Assembly: GCF_007992075.1 (NCBI RefSeq)
Contig: NZ_BJZO01000003.1
Span: 18,865 to 82,864, forward strand
From: Pararhodospirillum oryzae
GTDB taxonomy: Bacteria; Pseudomonadota; Alphaproteobacteria; Rhodospirillales; Rhodospirillaceae
DNA length: 64,000 bases
Direction: 5' to 3'
Shown piece after piece: positions 36,515 through 46,900 of this stretch. Under the pieces are notes generated by a model, which saw nothing but the letters and a program-made list of their open reading frames with translations, was not told the origin of the DNA and made no database searches. Each line of letters starts with the position of its first letter. Position 1 is the first letter of the stretch. Made by a program: the position numbers and the translations under genes.

Positions 36515-36743
36515 GGAGATCGACCGGGCGATGGCATCGGACCCCGATGCCGCTCCCGTGTTGGATGATAATTGGTTCGCGAACGCCGAGCGGGTTCCCT
36601 CTGGCAAGACGCGGATCAGTATTCGCCTTGATCCGGATATTTTGTCTTTTTTCAAGCAAGGAGGGCCCCACTACCAAACCCGGATCAACGCCGTGTTGCG
36701 GGCGTACATGGAAGCTCGTCAGGCAAAGGCGACTGGCGGGTAA
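36426..36743 (+). CDS. brnA: BrnA-family antitoxin
   Basis: 105-residue antitoxin. The N-terminal part (DWARLEAMTDEEIDRAMASDPDA) binds and neutralises the toxin. The C-terminal part (KTRISIRLDPDILSFFKQGG..YQTRINAVLRAYMEA) is a ribbon-helix-helix DNA-binding domain that normally represses the operon. The ATG at 36426 lies inside brnT in another frame. Base composition here returns to the GC-rich norm of the chromosome, unlike brnT. Confidence 0.87.
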   Translation: MKRHDILQSATPPPGTGKTDWARLEAMTDEEIDRAMASDPDAAPVLDDNWFANAERVPSGKTRISIRLDPDILSFFKQGGPHYQTRINAVLRAYMEARQAKATGG

Positions 36744-36775
36744 TCCGCTTCCCGGTTTGGGCAGGGGAACGTCGC

Positions 36776-36820
36776 CCTTCTCCGGGCAAGGGGCTCTCAT
36801 CCCCTTGCCCGGAGAAGGGG
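36776..36820. repeat. Perfect 19-bp inverted repeat after brnA
   Basis: Arms 36776-36794 and 36802-36820 are exact reverse complements (CCCTTCTCCGGGCAAGGGG type) around a 7-base CTCTCAT loop. It could end the brnTA transcript, but there is no T-run. Such a long exact palindrome may also be a repeat element. Confidence 0.65.
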
Positions 36821-36902
36821 CTTTGCCCTTTGCCGCCGTCCTCGTTTCCTTTACCCTCTTCTCCTTCCTCGCCCTCCTCTCCCCCCTGGTTTTGGTTTTC
36901 CC

Positions 36903-38039
36903 ATGTCCGGCTCCTGCTTTTCGTTCACCGTGACCGCAACCGATGGCGCCGCGCGCCTTGGCCATCTGGAAACCGCGCACGGTCCGGTGGAAACACCCGT
37001 GTTCATGCCGGTGGGCACCGCCGGCACGGTCAAGGCCATGATGCCCGAGTCCGTGGCGGCGACGGGGGCGCGGATCATCCTGGGCAACACCTATCACCTG
37101 ATGCTGCGCCCGGGGGCCGAGCGCGTGGCGGCCCTGGGGGGGCTGCACCGCTTCATGGACTGGCCGGGGCCGATCCTGACCGATTCCGGGGGCTTCCAGG
37201 TGATGAGCCTCGCGGGCCTGCGCACCTTGACCGAGGATGGCGTCACCTTTCAGTCGCACATCGACGGCAGCCGCCACCTGCTCACCCCCGAGCGGTCGAT
37301 GGAAATCCAAGACCAGCTGGACGCGACCATCACCATGGCGTTCGACGAGTGCCCCCCCTTCCCGGCCGAGAAGCAGGCGGTGGCCGACAGCATGCGCCGG
37401 TCCATGCGCTGGGCCCGGCGCTCGCGCGAGGCCTTTCGCCAGCGCCCGGGCTATGCCCTGTTTGGCATCAACCAGGGCGGCATTCATCCTGATCTGCGCG
37501 CCGAAAGCGCCGAGGCCCTGACCGCTCTGGGCTTCGAGGGCTACGCGGTCGGCGGCCTCGCGGTCGGCGAGCCGTTCGAGGCCATGCTGGAAACCCTGGA
37601 AGCCACCGTGCCCCTGCTGCCCTTCGACCGGCCCCGCTACCTGATGGGGGTGGGCCGGCCCGAGGATATCGTGGCGGCGGTGGCGCGCGGCATCGACATG
37701 TTCGATTGCGTGATGCCCACCCGCTCGGGGCGGACCGCCAAGGCCTTCACCCGCACCGGCGACCTGAACCTGCGCAACGCCCGCCACCGCGACGACCCCG
37801 GTCCGCTTGATCCCGCCTGTTCGTGTCCGGCCTGCCGGCGGTTCAGCCGGGCCTACCTGCATCATCTGGTGCGGGCCGAGGAAATCCTGGGCCCCATGCT
37901 GCTGACCTGGCACAATCTTCAGTATTATCAAGACCTGATGGCCGATCTGCGCCAGGCCATCGGCCAAGGGAGCCTGGAGACGTTCCTGGCGACCTTCCAC
38001 GCCACCCGCGCCCAGGGAAACGGGCCCGCCCCGGCATGA
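36903..38039 (+). CDS. tgt: tRNA-guanine transglycosylase
   Basis: Exchanges G34 of GUN-anticodon tRNAs for preQ1, the base that QueA then processes. The 378-residue enzyme shows [26 protein letters not shown], the nucleophile region [13 protein letters not shown], and zinc ligands in [16 protein letters not shown] preceded by another Cys. ATG 36903 is preceded by a long T/C-rich stretch; no strong ribosome-binding site is seen. Separated from queA by brnTA. Confidence 0.96.
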   Translation: MSGSCFSFTVTATDGAARLGHLETAHGPVETPVFMPVGTAGTVKAMMPESVAATGARIILGNTYHLMLRPGAERVAALGGLHRFMDWPGPILTDSGGFQVMSLAGLRTLTEDGVTFQSHIDGSRHLLTPERSMEIQDQLDATITMAFDECPPFPAEKQAVADSMRRSMRWARRSREAFRQRPGYALFGINQGGIHPDLRAESAEALTALGFEGYAVGGLAVGEPFEAMLETLEATVPLLPFDRPRYLMGVGRPEDIVAAVARGIDMFDCVMPTRSGRTAKAFTRTGDLNLRNARHRDDPGPLDPACSCPACRRFSRAYLHHLVRAEEILGPMLLTWHNLQYYQDLMADLRQAIGQGSLETFLATFHATRAQGNGPAPA

Positions 38040-38119
38040 CACGGCGGGCTGTCTCCCCTTCTCCTTGCGCCTGACCAGAAGGATTGCAGGCCGATCGCGG
38101 TCGGCCTATACCCTGGGCC

Positions 38120-39190
38120 ATGGAAACCTTGCCCTTCTCCTTGCTGGCCGTGCCACTCCTGGCTGCTCTCGCCGTCCCCCTGACGGCGCGGGCGACCGGT
38201 CGGTTGATCCGTGTTCTGCACGCCCGCCAGGTGATCGACACGCCCAACGCCCGCTCCAGCCACGACCAGCCCACCCCCCGGGGGGGCGGGCTGGCCCTTC
38301 TCGCGGTGGCGCTGCCGTTGATGGCGGGCCTGTTCGCCTTGCTGGGCCCTTTCGAGGCCGGGGCCTTCGAGGCCGGGGCCTTCGGGGCCGGGCCTTATGG
38401 CTTGCTGGCGCTTGCCGTGGGCCTGATGGGGGTATCGTTCGCCGACGATGTGCGCCCGCTCGGCGCGGGTCCGCGCCTGCTGGTTCAGGCCGCCGCCGTG
38501 GGCCTGGGCCTGCTGTGCCTGCCCGCCGGCGTGTTGACCCTGGGCGGCCTGGTGCCGGCGGTCGTGGGGGCGCCGCTGGCTGCCCTGGGATGGGTGTGGT
38601 TCATTAATCTTTACAACTTCATGGACGGCATCGACGGATTGGCCGGCGTGGAAACCGCCAGCCTGGGCGTTGGCGTGGCCTTCGCCGGGGTGCTGGCGGG
38701 GGGCGCGGCCGTGGGCTGGACCGCGCCGGGCCTGATCCTGGCCGGCGCGGCCGCCGGTTTCCTGCGCTGGAACTGGCATCCCGCGCGGGTGTTCCTGGGC
38801 GACGCGGGCAGCGTTCCTTTGGGCTTCGTGCTGGGGGGGCTGCTGCTGGTCCTGGTCGCCCAGGGTCATCTGCTGGCCGCCCTGATCTTGCCCGCGACCC
38901 ACGTGGCGGATGCCACCTGGACCTTGTGCCGGCGTCTGATCCAGGGACATCGGCCGTGGCAGGCCCACCGCGAGCATTTCTATCAGCGGGCGGTTCAGGG
39001 AGGCTGGTCCCATGACCGGGTCGCGCGGGCCTTTGCCGGGGTCAATCTGGCCTTGATGGGGCTGGCGGCGGGGGCGGTGGCGTGGCCCGGGCTGGCGCCG
39101 GGGGCCTTGGTGCTGGCCGCCGGGAGTGTCATCGCCTTGTTGATCCGCCTGGCGCGGGTCGGGCGCGGGGACGGCGGGCCCAGGGCCTGA
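38120..39190 (+). CDS. WecA/MraY-like polyprenyl-phosphate sugar-1-phosphate transferase
   Basis: 356-residue polytopic membrane enzyme of the PNPT family, starting O-antigen or other polysaccharide synthesis on undecaprenyl phosphate. Seen are PNARSSHDQPTPRGGGLALL, the Mg-binding FADDVRPLG, NLYNFMDGIDGLAGVE, and VFLGDAGSVPLGFVLGG, followed by a histidine-rich cytoplasmic loop (HRPWQAHREHFYQRAVQ). The HREHFYQR loop groups it with WbpL/WecA-type rather than MraY enzymes. The start at 38120 follows a weak ribosome-binding site. Next to a CapD/FlaA1-like gene, the usual pairing for making and loading a modified HexNAc. Confidence 0.9.
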   Translation: METLPFSLLAVPLLAALAVPLTARATGRLIRVLHARQVIDTPNARSSHDQPTPRGGGLALLAVALPLMAGLFALLGPFEAGAFEAGAFGAGPYGLLALAVGLMGVSFADDVRPLGAGPRLLVQAAAVGLGLLCLPAGVLTLGGLVPAVVGAPLAALGWVWFINLYNFMDGIDGLAGVETASLGVGVAFAGVLAGGAAVGWTAPGLILAGAAAGFLRWNWHPARVFLGDAGSVPLGFVLGGLLLVLVAQGHLLAALILPATHVADATWTLCRRLIQGHRPWQAHREHFYQRAVQGGWSHDRVARAFAGVNLALMGLAAGAVAWPGLAPGALVLAAGSVIALLIRLARVGRGDGGPRA

Positions 39191-39257
39191 AGCCCCCCGT
39201 CCGCGTCCTGGAACCCGCCGGTTCCGGGGCCGGAAGAACGTGGAAGGAATTGGCGGC

Positions 39258-41183
39258 GTGAAAGTGAAGTCCCTGGTGACGCGGATGCCAGCGCGGGCCC
39301 GTATCGTCTTTTTGCACGACGTGATCATGGCCGCGCTTTCCTTCCCGCTTTCGCTTTACTTGCGCGTGGGCGAGGATCTTCCCCAGGTGGCCAGCCCCGG
39401 GGATATCGGGGAAGGGGCAACCCTGTTCGCGCTGTGCGCCGCTGTCGCGTTTTATACGCAGCGGATGTATCTGGGCATCTGGCGGTATGCCTCGCTGGAT
39501 GACCTGATCGCCATCTTGCGGGGCACGGCCTTGACCCTGGTCATGTTCGTGCCGGCGGTTTTCCTGCTGTCGCGGGTGGAGTATCTGCCGCGCTCGGTGC
39601 CCATCATCAACGCCTTTGTGCTGGTGGTCATGCTGGGGGGCTCGCGGTTTTTTTATCGTCTGCTCAAGGATCGCACCTTTGATTTGAAACGGCGCGCGGT
39701 CACCTTGGGGCGCCGGGGTATTCCGGTGCTGCTGGCCGGGGCCGATGATCCCTGCGAGATGTTCTTGCGGGCCGTCGAGCGCGAGGCCGATCCGCCCTAC
39801 GTGCCCGTGGGGATCGTGGCCGAAAAGGAACAGCGGGTGGGCCGGCAGCTGCGCGGCCTGTCGGTTCTGGGGACCTTGGACCAGATCCCCGAGGTGGTGG
39901 CCCTTCTCGAAGCCCGGGGCCAGCGTCCGCACAAGCTGATCTTGACCAAGGACACGTTCAGCGGCGCCCGCCTGCGCGGTCTTCTGGAGACCTGCGAGGC
40001 GTTGGGGCTGTCGCTGGCCCGCCTGCCCCGCCTCACCGAATTGAAAAGCGGGGAAACCGACCGGCTGGAGGTCCGCCCCGTTGCCCTGGAAGACCTGCTG
40101 GGCCGCCCGCAGGCGGTGCTGGACCGCGACCCGGTGGTGTCGATGGTGCGGGGCCGGCGGGTGCTGGTCACCGGGGCCGGCGGGTCGATCGGCTCGGAGC
40201 TGGTGCGCCAGATCGCGGACCTGGAGCCCGCCCGTCTGGTGCTGGCCGACCACGGGGAGTTCGCCCTTTACACCATCGACATGGAAATGAAGGAGCGTTT
40301 CCCGACCCTCGACCGGCGCGCCGCCTTGCTGGACGTGCGCGATCATGTCCGGCTGGAAACCCTGATGGCCGAGGAGCGGCCCGAGCTGGTGTTTCACGCC
40401 GCCGCCCTCAAGCACGTGCCGATGGTGGAAATGAACCCGATCGAGGGGTTGCGCACCAACGCCCTGGGCACGCGGCTGGTGGCCGAGGCCTGCCGGCGCC
40501 ACGGTACCCGGGTGATGGTGTTGATTTCAACCGACAAGGCGGTGAACCCCACCAGCGTGATGGGGGCGTCGAAGCGCCTGGCCGAGTGCTGGTGCCAGGG
40601 GCTTGACCGCCTGGGGCTGGGCGATCCCGACGCCCCCCATTTCGTGACCGTGCGTTTTGGCAACGTTCTGGGCTCGACCGGCTCCGTCGTGCCCTTGTTC
40701 CAGCGCCAGCTGGCGGCGGGCGGGCCGCTCACGGTGACCCATCCCGACATCACCCGCTATTTCATGACCATTCGCGAGGCGGTGGAGCTGGTGTTGCAAG
40801 CGGCGGCGCTGGGGGCGCTCTCGGACACCTACCGGGGGTCGATCTTCGTGCTCGACATGGGCGAACCGGTGCGCATTGTCGATCTGGCGCGCCAGATGAT
40901 CCGGCTGGCCGGGTTGCGGCCCGACGAGGACGTGGCGGTCACGTTCACCGGCCTGCGCCCCGGGGAGAAGCTCTACGAGGAGATCTTCCACGGCGCCGAA
41001 AAGCCCCTGCCCACCCCCACCCCGGGCATTCTGGTGGCCGCGCCGCGCATCCAGGATGAAGCGGCGCTGACGGAAGCCTTCGAGACCCTGGCGGCGGCCT
41101 GCGCGACCCACGACGAAGCCCGGGCGCATGAGGTCGTGGCCGGTCTGGTTCCCGAGTACAGCACCCCTCCCACCGACGCCTGA
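39258..41183 (+). CDS. CapD/FlaA1-type nucleotide-sugar 4,6-dehydratase, membrane-anchored
   Basis: 641 residues. Four membrane helices in the first ~140 residues (IVFLHDVIMAALSFPLSLYLRVG; LFALCAAVAFYTQ; TLVMFVPAVFLL) precede a CoA-binding-like domain and a C-terminal SDR domain with VLVTGAGGSIGSELVRQI and the FHAAALKHVPMVE segment. This is the WbpM/PglF-like class that converts UDP-GlcNAc to 4-keto-6-deoxy sugar. The start is set to GTG at 39258, nine bases after AAGGAA; a GTG at 39240 would add six residues. Works with the transferase just upstream. Confidence 0.92.
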   Translation: MKVKSLVTRMPARARIVFLHDVIMAALSFPLSLYLRVGEDLPQVASPGDIGEGATLFALCAAVAFYTQRMYLGIWRYASLDDLIAILRGTALTLVMFVPAVFLLSRVEYLPRSVPIINAFVLVVMLGGSRFFYRLLKDRTFDLKRRAVTLGRRGIPVLLAGADDPCEMFLRAVEREADPPYVPVGIVAEKEQRVGRQLRGLSVLGTLDQIPEVVALLEARGQRPHKLILTKDTFSGARLRGLLETCEALGLSLARLPRLTELKSGETDRLEVRPVALEDLLGRPQAVLDRDPVVSMVRGRRVLVTGAGGSIGSELVRQIADLEPARLVLADHGEFALYTIDMEMKERFPTLDRRAALLDVRDHVRLETLMAEERPELVFHAAALKHVPMVEMNPIEGLRTNALGTRLVAEACRRHGTRVMVLISTDKAVNPTSVMGASKRLAECWCQGLDRLGLGDPDAPHFVTVRFGNVLGSTGSVVPLFQRQLAAGGPLTVTHPDITRYFMTIREAVELVLQAAALGALSDTYRGSIFVLDMGEPVRIVDLARQMIRLAGLRPDEDVAVTFTGLRPGEKLYEEIFHGAEKPLPTPTPGILVAAPRIQDEAALTEAFETLAAACATHDEARAHEVVAGLVPEYSTPPTDA

Positions 41184-41198
41184 GGCCGGAAGGGCGGG

Positions 41199-43739
41199 TC
41201 AGGACTGGGGCCAGAGCGGCAGCGTGAAATGGAACGTGGTTCCCAGGCCCGGGCCGGGCGAGACAGCCCAGATCCGTCCGCCGTGGTGCTCGACCACCTT
41301 GCGGCAGATGGCAAGGCCAATGCCGGTGCCGCCGCCATGCTCGCTGCGGGCGTGCAGGCGCTGGAACAGCCGGAAGATCCGTTCCTCGTAGCCGTGGCCG
41401 GATTCCAGGCCGATCCCGTTGTCCGCCAAGGTCAGGTGCCAGAAAGGCCCGTCGCGGCGCGCGCCCAGCGTGATCACGGGAGCGTGCTCGGGGGAGCGGT
41501 ACTTGATGGCGTTGGCGATCAGGTTGGAAAACAACTGATCGAGATCGCGGCGCACGCCCACCACCGTGGGCAGCTCCGGCGGAAAAACCAGGCGTCCGCC
41601 ACACGCGCGCAGTTGTTCGTCAAAGGTCTCGCGCACGGCGTCGACCACTTCGCTCAGCGCGACAGGCTCGGGGACATCCCCGGCCCGGCCCACGCGGGAA
41701 AACTCCAGCAGGTCGCAGACCAGATCGTCCATGCGCAGGGCGCCGCCGTGGACATACGAGAAAAACTCGCGCTCCTCGTCGCTCAGCCGGTCGGCCAGAC
41801 GGCGCGAGAGCAAGGTGGTATAGGAGGTAATGTTGCGCAAGGGCTCGCGGAGGTCGTGGGCCGAGGCATAGGCAAACGAATCAAGGTCTGAATTCGAGCG
41901 TTCCAGCTCAAGGGTGTTGGAACGCAGCCGTTCCTCGGTCCGGCGCAGGCCGGTGACATCGAGCAGGGTGACGGGGACGGAGCGCGCGCCGTCGATGGAG
42001 TGGGGAACGGGGAGGGTGACGTAAACGTCGAGCCGTTCGCCTTTCAAGGTGCGCAGGCTGATTTCGCCCTGGAACGGTCCGATGCCACTCCACACGGCCA
42101 GAAGCAGGTCTCGTATCCGGCCTTCCACCTCCTTGGTCAGGATCTGGTCCATGTTTTCCAAAAAGGCGGTTTCGTTCTCGGCACCGAAGAGGGTCAGGGT
42201 CGCCCGGTTCACGTGAATCACGCGCATCGTGTCGTGCAGATCCCGGACCGCGCCGGGATGGGCATCAAGCCACGCGTCCAGGTCGGTCACGCCGTTCGCG
42301 CGCATCTGGGCAAAGCGAACGAGCAACGGGCTCATGTCCTTGTTCCAGATGGCGATTTCGGCATTCTCGAACAGGGCGTCAAAGCGGGCTTCGGCGGCCG
42401 AGACCTCGGCCAGGCGCCGGTCCAGGGCCTCCTGGGTGTGGCGCAGCTGCAAGGTCATGGTGTTGACCGAGCGGGCCAGCTCGCCGATTTCATCGCGTCG
42501 GTTGATGTCCAGGATCCGGGTGTAATCCCCCCGCGCGACGGCGCGCACGGATTCGGTTAGCTCGCCAAGGGGGCGCAGGATATGGCGGGCCACCAGGGCC
42601 ATGACCCCGGCCATCAGCAAGACCGAGGCCACGATCAGCGCGACTGTTCTTTGGTTGCCGATCCGCAAGGGGGCCATGTAGGCGCTTTCGGGCACGACCG
42701 TGACCACCCGCCAGGTCAGCCCCCGGCCCAGGACAAGCGGGGTTGTTTCCACGAAATAGCGGTCACCGTCCTGGTTCAGGCTCAAGGTGGCGGGCAGCGC
42801 GCCCCGGGTACCGTCCGGGGCCAGGGCGTCGTCCATGGTGGCGATCATCCGGGCGGCCGCCGCGATCAGGGGCGAGGTGCTGTCCCGGGCTGCCTTCAGC
42901 GACAGCCCCCGGTCGCGCATCCCGCGATGGATCACGCTTTCTCCCAACGAATTGGCCACCAGCAGCCCGCGTTGGTCGATGATGAAGGAAAGACCGGGCA
43001 GGTCATCGTGCAGATGGGTCAGGAACGGAGTCAGCTGGGACAAGAAAACATGAGCCGACAACAGGGCAATTCGAGAGCCATCGGGGCGGTTGACCCAGCG
43101 GCTGACCGGCAGGGCCATGTCGTCGCCGGTGGTCAGGGCGAAAATGTCGCTCCACAGCGCGCCGGTATCGGAAGGCGGGGTCGCCTTCGTGGCGGCCTGG
43201 TACCAGGAGCGTTCGCGCACATCGTACCCGGGGACGGTGATGGTCAGGCCAACCGCGTCGCCGCGTTCGTCGACCGGGATCTTGTGGAACAGAGCGGGGG
43301 CGGGACCGTCGGTTTTCAGCACGTAGCCAAAGGGCTCGGGGCCTTGCGTCGGGGTGCCAGGTCCTTCGATCCGGGGAACACCGATTTCGGTTGCCCCCAG
43401 CATGGATCCGTCCTCGAAGCCCAGGATCATGCTGGTGACCGACGGGTTGCTGGTCACCTCCAGCAGGAAAACCCTTTCGATCTGCTCGGAATCCTGCGTG
43501 GAAAAAAGCCCGTTTTCCAGGCTTTCCGCCGCTTCCTCCAGCGAGGCGGTGGCTTCCTCCAGGCGCACGCGGATATGGTCGATCACCCGCCGGGTCATTT
43601 CGCGGCGCAGATCACTCGACACCTCGGCCACGGCGACGGTCGCGTAGCGATAGGCCACGGTTCCGATCATGGCGCCCGAGGCCAGCATGATGAGAACGGT
43701 GGACGCCAGCAGCAGGGAACGGAGCGATCGGTGCGTCAT
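41199..43739 (-). CDS. Hybrid-free sensor histidine kinase (dCache-HAMP-PAS-HisKA-HATPase)
   Basis: 846 residues. A membrane helix at about 8-30 is followed by a large periplasmic double-Cache-like domain (VPGYDVRERSWYQAATKA), a second helix (VALIVASVLLMAGVMALVA), HAMP, a PAS-like domain and the kinase core. The phosphoacceptor is the His in SFAYASAHDLREPLRNIT; ATP-binding boxes are NLIANAIKYR, DNGIGL and GGTGIGLAICRKVVEHHGG. The SAHDLREPLR form is typical of phytochrome-type HWE-unrelated kinases. No response regulator is adjacent, so the partner is elsewhere. The ATG at 43739 places the membrane helix correctly. Confidence 0.9.
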   Translation of the reverse strand: MTHRSLRSLLLASTVLIMLASGAMIGTVAYRYATVAVAEVSSDLRREMTRRVIDHIRVRLEEATASLEEAAESLENGLFSTQDSEQIERVFLLEVTSNPSVTSMILGFEDGSMLGATEIGVPRIEGPGTPTQGPEPFGYVLKTDGPAPALFHKIPVDERGDAVGLTITVPGYDVRERSWYQAATKATPPSDTGALWSDIFALTTGDDMALPVSRWVNRPDGSRIALLSAHVFLSQLTPFLTHLHDDLPGLSFIIDQRGLLVANSLGESVIHRGMRDRGLSLKAARDSTSPLIAAAARMIATMDDALAPDGTRGALPATLSLNQDGDRYFVETTPLVLGRGLTWRVVTVVPESAYMAPLRIGNQRTVALIVASVLLMAGVMALVARHILRPLGELTESVRAVARGDYTRILDINRRDEIGELARSVNTMTLQLRHTQEALDRRLAEVSAAEARFDALFENAEIAIWNKDMSPLLVRFAQMRANGVTDLDAWLDAHPGAVRDLHDTMRVIHVNRATLTLFGAENETAFLENMDQILTKEVEGRIRDLLLAVWSGIGPFQGEISLRTLKGERLDVYVTLPVPHSIDGARSVPVTLLDVTGLRRTEERLRSNTLELERSNSDLDSFAYASAHDLREPLRNITSYTTLLSRRLADRLSDEEREFFSYVHGGALRMDDLVCDLLEFSRVGRAGDVPEPVALSEVVDAVRETFDEQLRACGGRLVFPPELPTVVGVRRDLDQLFSNLIANAIKYRSPEHAPVITLGARRDGPFWHLTLADNGIGLESGHGYEERIFRLFQRLHARSEHGGGTGIGLAICRKVVEHHGGRIWAVSPGPGLGTTFHFTLPLWPQS

Positions 43740-43917
43740 GTCGGCGGTCGATGAGAGCGGCGAACCCAACAGGTGGAAGCCAATAGGAAACGGAAGGGGT
43801 CGGTGGGAAGCCGATCCCTTTGAAACAAATCCTGACATCCCGGGCCGCCGGGGGCAACGGATTGTTCAAAAACCGGGTGTGAAATACGGGCCAGGCGACA
43901 GAGACAAGCCGTTTTTT

Positions 43918-43964
43918 CGCGCGGTGGAGCCGGGGGGCCTCGTGTCCGGCAACTCCACCGCGCG
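43918..43964. other. Inverted repeat just past the glutamate dehydrogenase stop
   Basis: Perfect 12-bp arms CGCGCGGTGGAG (43918-43929) / CTCCACCGCGCG (43953-43964). On the minus strand the stem is followed by A-rich, not T-rich, sequence, so it is a stable 3' stem rather than a clear intrinsic terminator. Confidence 0.5.
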
Positions 43965-43971
43965 CCGGGGG

Positions 43972-46900
43972 TCATCCGCCCGACAAGGCGCGGATCTGGC
44001 GGGCGGCGACGGTGAGCATCGCAAGATCGACGCTGGCCGCCGCGCGCAGGTCTTGCAACACCTGCCCGGTGCGCTCGACCAGGCGGGCATGGCGTCCGCG
44101 CCAGCAGGCCAGGGCCGCCTCGGGGTCGTCGGCGCTGCCCGCGCATTCCAAAACGCCCTGGGTCAACAGGCGCTGCTGAACCTCCAGGTCCTCGATGCTG
44201 GCGGCGACGGCCAGCCGGGTCCACGGGCTGCCCCGGTCGAGATCGCGGGCGCGGGCGCGCAGCCACTCGATGTCAAACGCCATCCCCACCGCGAAGTACA
44301 GCCGCGCCACCGGTTCCACCGCGAGGGCGCGAACCCGGGCCACCCGGGCGATGTCGTTGGCCGCCGCCAGCACGTCGAGCGCGGCGATATCGAAGGCCAG
44401 CGCGGAAGGCACCCCCTGGGCTTCCAGGGCCCCGGCGCGCTGGATGAGCGGCGCCAGGGTTTCCGAAGGCAGCAAGGCGGGCAGCCCGTCGCGCAGGACC
44501 CCCACCGTGTGGTCAAGGGCGGCTCCGGCCCCGGCCAGATCCAAGGGCCATTCGGCATGGCGCAGCAGCCACACGGTGCCGTGAGCCAGCAGACGATTGA
44601 CGGCGCGCAGCATGTCGAGCTGAACGGCGGCCGGCACCTGGCCGTCGAGGGCCTCGATCGCGTCCCACAGCGCGCGCGCGTCGTAGCCGTCGCGGCTGAC
44701 CAGATAGGCGCGGGTCACGTCCACCGGATCGTGACCGGTGCGGTCGGTCATCTGCGACACGAAAATGCCGCCGGCCCGGTTGAGCAGGCTGTTCGTGGCC
44801 ACGGTGGAAATGATTTCGCGGCGCAGCGGGTGGCCGCGCACCGCGTCGGGGAAACGACGGCCCAGCACCTCGGGGAAGTAGCGGATCGCCTCGCCTTCCA
44901 AGAAGGGGTCGTCGGGCAGGTCGCTGGCCATCAACTGGTCGAACAGCCAGATCTTGGCATACGACAGCAGCACGGCGCCCTCGGGCCGGGTCAGGCCGCG
45001 CCCCTCGGCCAGACGCTTTTGCACGGCTTCGTCGTCGGGCAGGGATTCCAGGGCCCGGTCCAGGCGCCCGGCCCGTTCCAGGGCCCGCATCAGGCGCACC
45101 TGGGCGTCCAGATCCTCGGGGCCGCCGGCGATGGTCAGGCTGATGGCCTGGGTTTGCAACACGTTATGGCGCAAGACCAGGGCGCCGACCTCATCGGTCA
45201 TTTCGGCAAGCAAGGTGTTGCGCTGGCGATCGGTCATCTCGCCGGCCGCGACCAGGCTGCCCAGCAGGATCTTGATGTTGACCTCGTGGTCGGAACAATC
45301 CACCCCGGCGGCGTTGTCGATGGCATCGGTGTTCAGGCGCACGCCGGCCAGGGCCAGTTCGATGCGCCCGCGCTGGGTGATGCCCAGGTTGGCGCCCTCC
45401 CCCACCACCTTGGCCCGGATCGAGCGCCCGTTCAGGCGCACGGCGTCGTTGGCGCGGTCGCCGACCAGGGCGTTGGGTTCGTCGTGGGCCTTGATGAAGG
45501 TGCCAATGCCGCCAAACCAGAGGAGATCAACCGAGGCGCCCAGCAAGGCGCGGATCAGGGCCTCGGGGCTGATGGGCCCCGGGGGCAGCTCGAAGCGCGC
45601 GCGGATTTCCGGGCTGGGGTCCAGGCGCTTGGCGTGGCGCGAGAACACGGCGCCGCCGGGCGACAGGAACTTGGGGTTGTAGTCCCCCCACGACGAGCGC
45701 GGCAGGCGGAACAGGCGCTCGCGCTCGGCCCAGCTTTGTTCGGGGTCGGGGTCGGGATCGACGAAAACATGCAGGTGGTTGAAGGCGCCGATCAGCTTGA
45801 GCTGGCGCGACAGCAGCATGCCGTTGCCGAAGACGTCGCCGCTCATGTCGCCCACGCCGATCACGGTGGTGGGGGTGGTCTGGATGTCGTGGCCGGCCTC
45901 GCGGAAATGGCGCCGGACCGCGACCCAGGCGCCGCGCGCGGTGATGCCCATGGCCTTGTGGTCGTAGCCGTTCGAGCCGCCCGAGGCAAAGGCATCGCCC
46001 AGCCAGAAGCCGGCCTCCAGCGCGAGGCGGTTCGCGATGTCGGAAAAGGTCGCGGTGCCCTTGTCGGCGGCCACCACCAGATAGGGATCGTCGCCGTCGT
46101 GGCGGACCACCCGGGGGGGCGGCACCACCTCCGCGCCGTTCAGGGTATCGGTGAGGTCGAGAAGGGCGCGGATGAACAGGCTGTAGCAGGCCACGCCCTC
46201 GGCCTGCTGGGCGTCGCGCCCGCCCTCGGCCGGCGGCCGGCGGACCACGAAGCCGCCCTTGGCCCCCACCGGCACGATGACGGCGTTCTTGACCCGCTGC
46301 GCCTTCATCAGGCCCAGGATCTCGGTGCGGAAATCCTCGCGCCGGTCCGACCAGCGGATGCCGCCCCGCGCCACCGGGCCGCCGCGCAGGTGAACGGCCT
46401 CCACCCGGGGGCTGTACACGAAGATTTCCCGCCACGGCCGGGGCTCGGGCAGGTGATCAAGGGCGGCGCTGTCGAACTTCAAGGCCAGCACCGGGCCGGG
46501 TTCGCCGGCGTCATCCACCTGCCAGGCGTTGGTGCGCACGGTCGCCAGCATGGTGGTGAGGATGGTGCGAAGAACCCGGTCCTCGTCGGGGTTGTCCACC
46601 GCGTCCAGGGCGTTTTCGATCTCGGCCCGGGCGGCCTTTTGGGCGCCGTCGCGGTCGTCGGCGCGCTCGGGGTCGAAGCGGACCCGGAACAGGTCGATCA
46701 GGGCCCGCGCGAGGGCCGGGTGCGCGGCCAGGGCATCGGCCAGGGTGGCGAGGCCAAAGGGGAAGGTGGTCTGGCGCAGGAAACGGGCATAGGCGCGCAA
46801 GATCACCACCTCGCGCCAGGTCAGGCCGGCCAGCGTGACCAGGCGGTTGAAGCGGTCGTTTTCCACCTCGCCCTTCAGCAGGCGGGCAAAGCAGTCCTGG

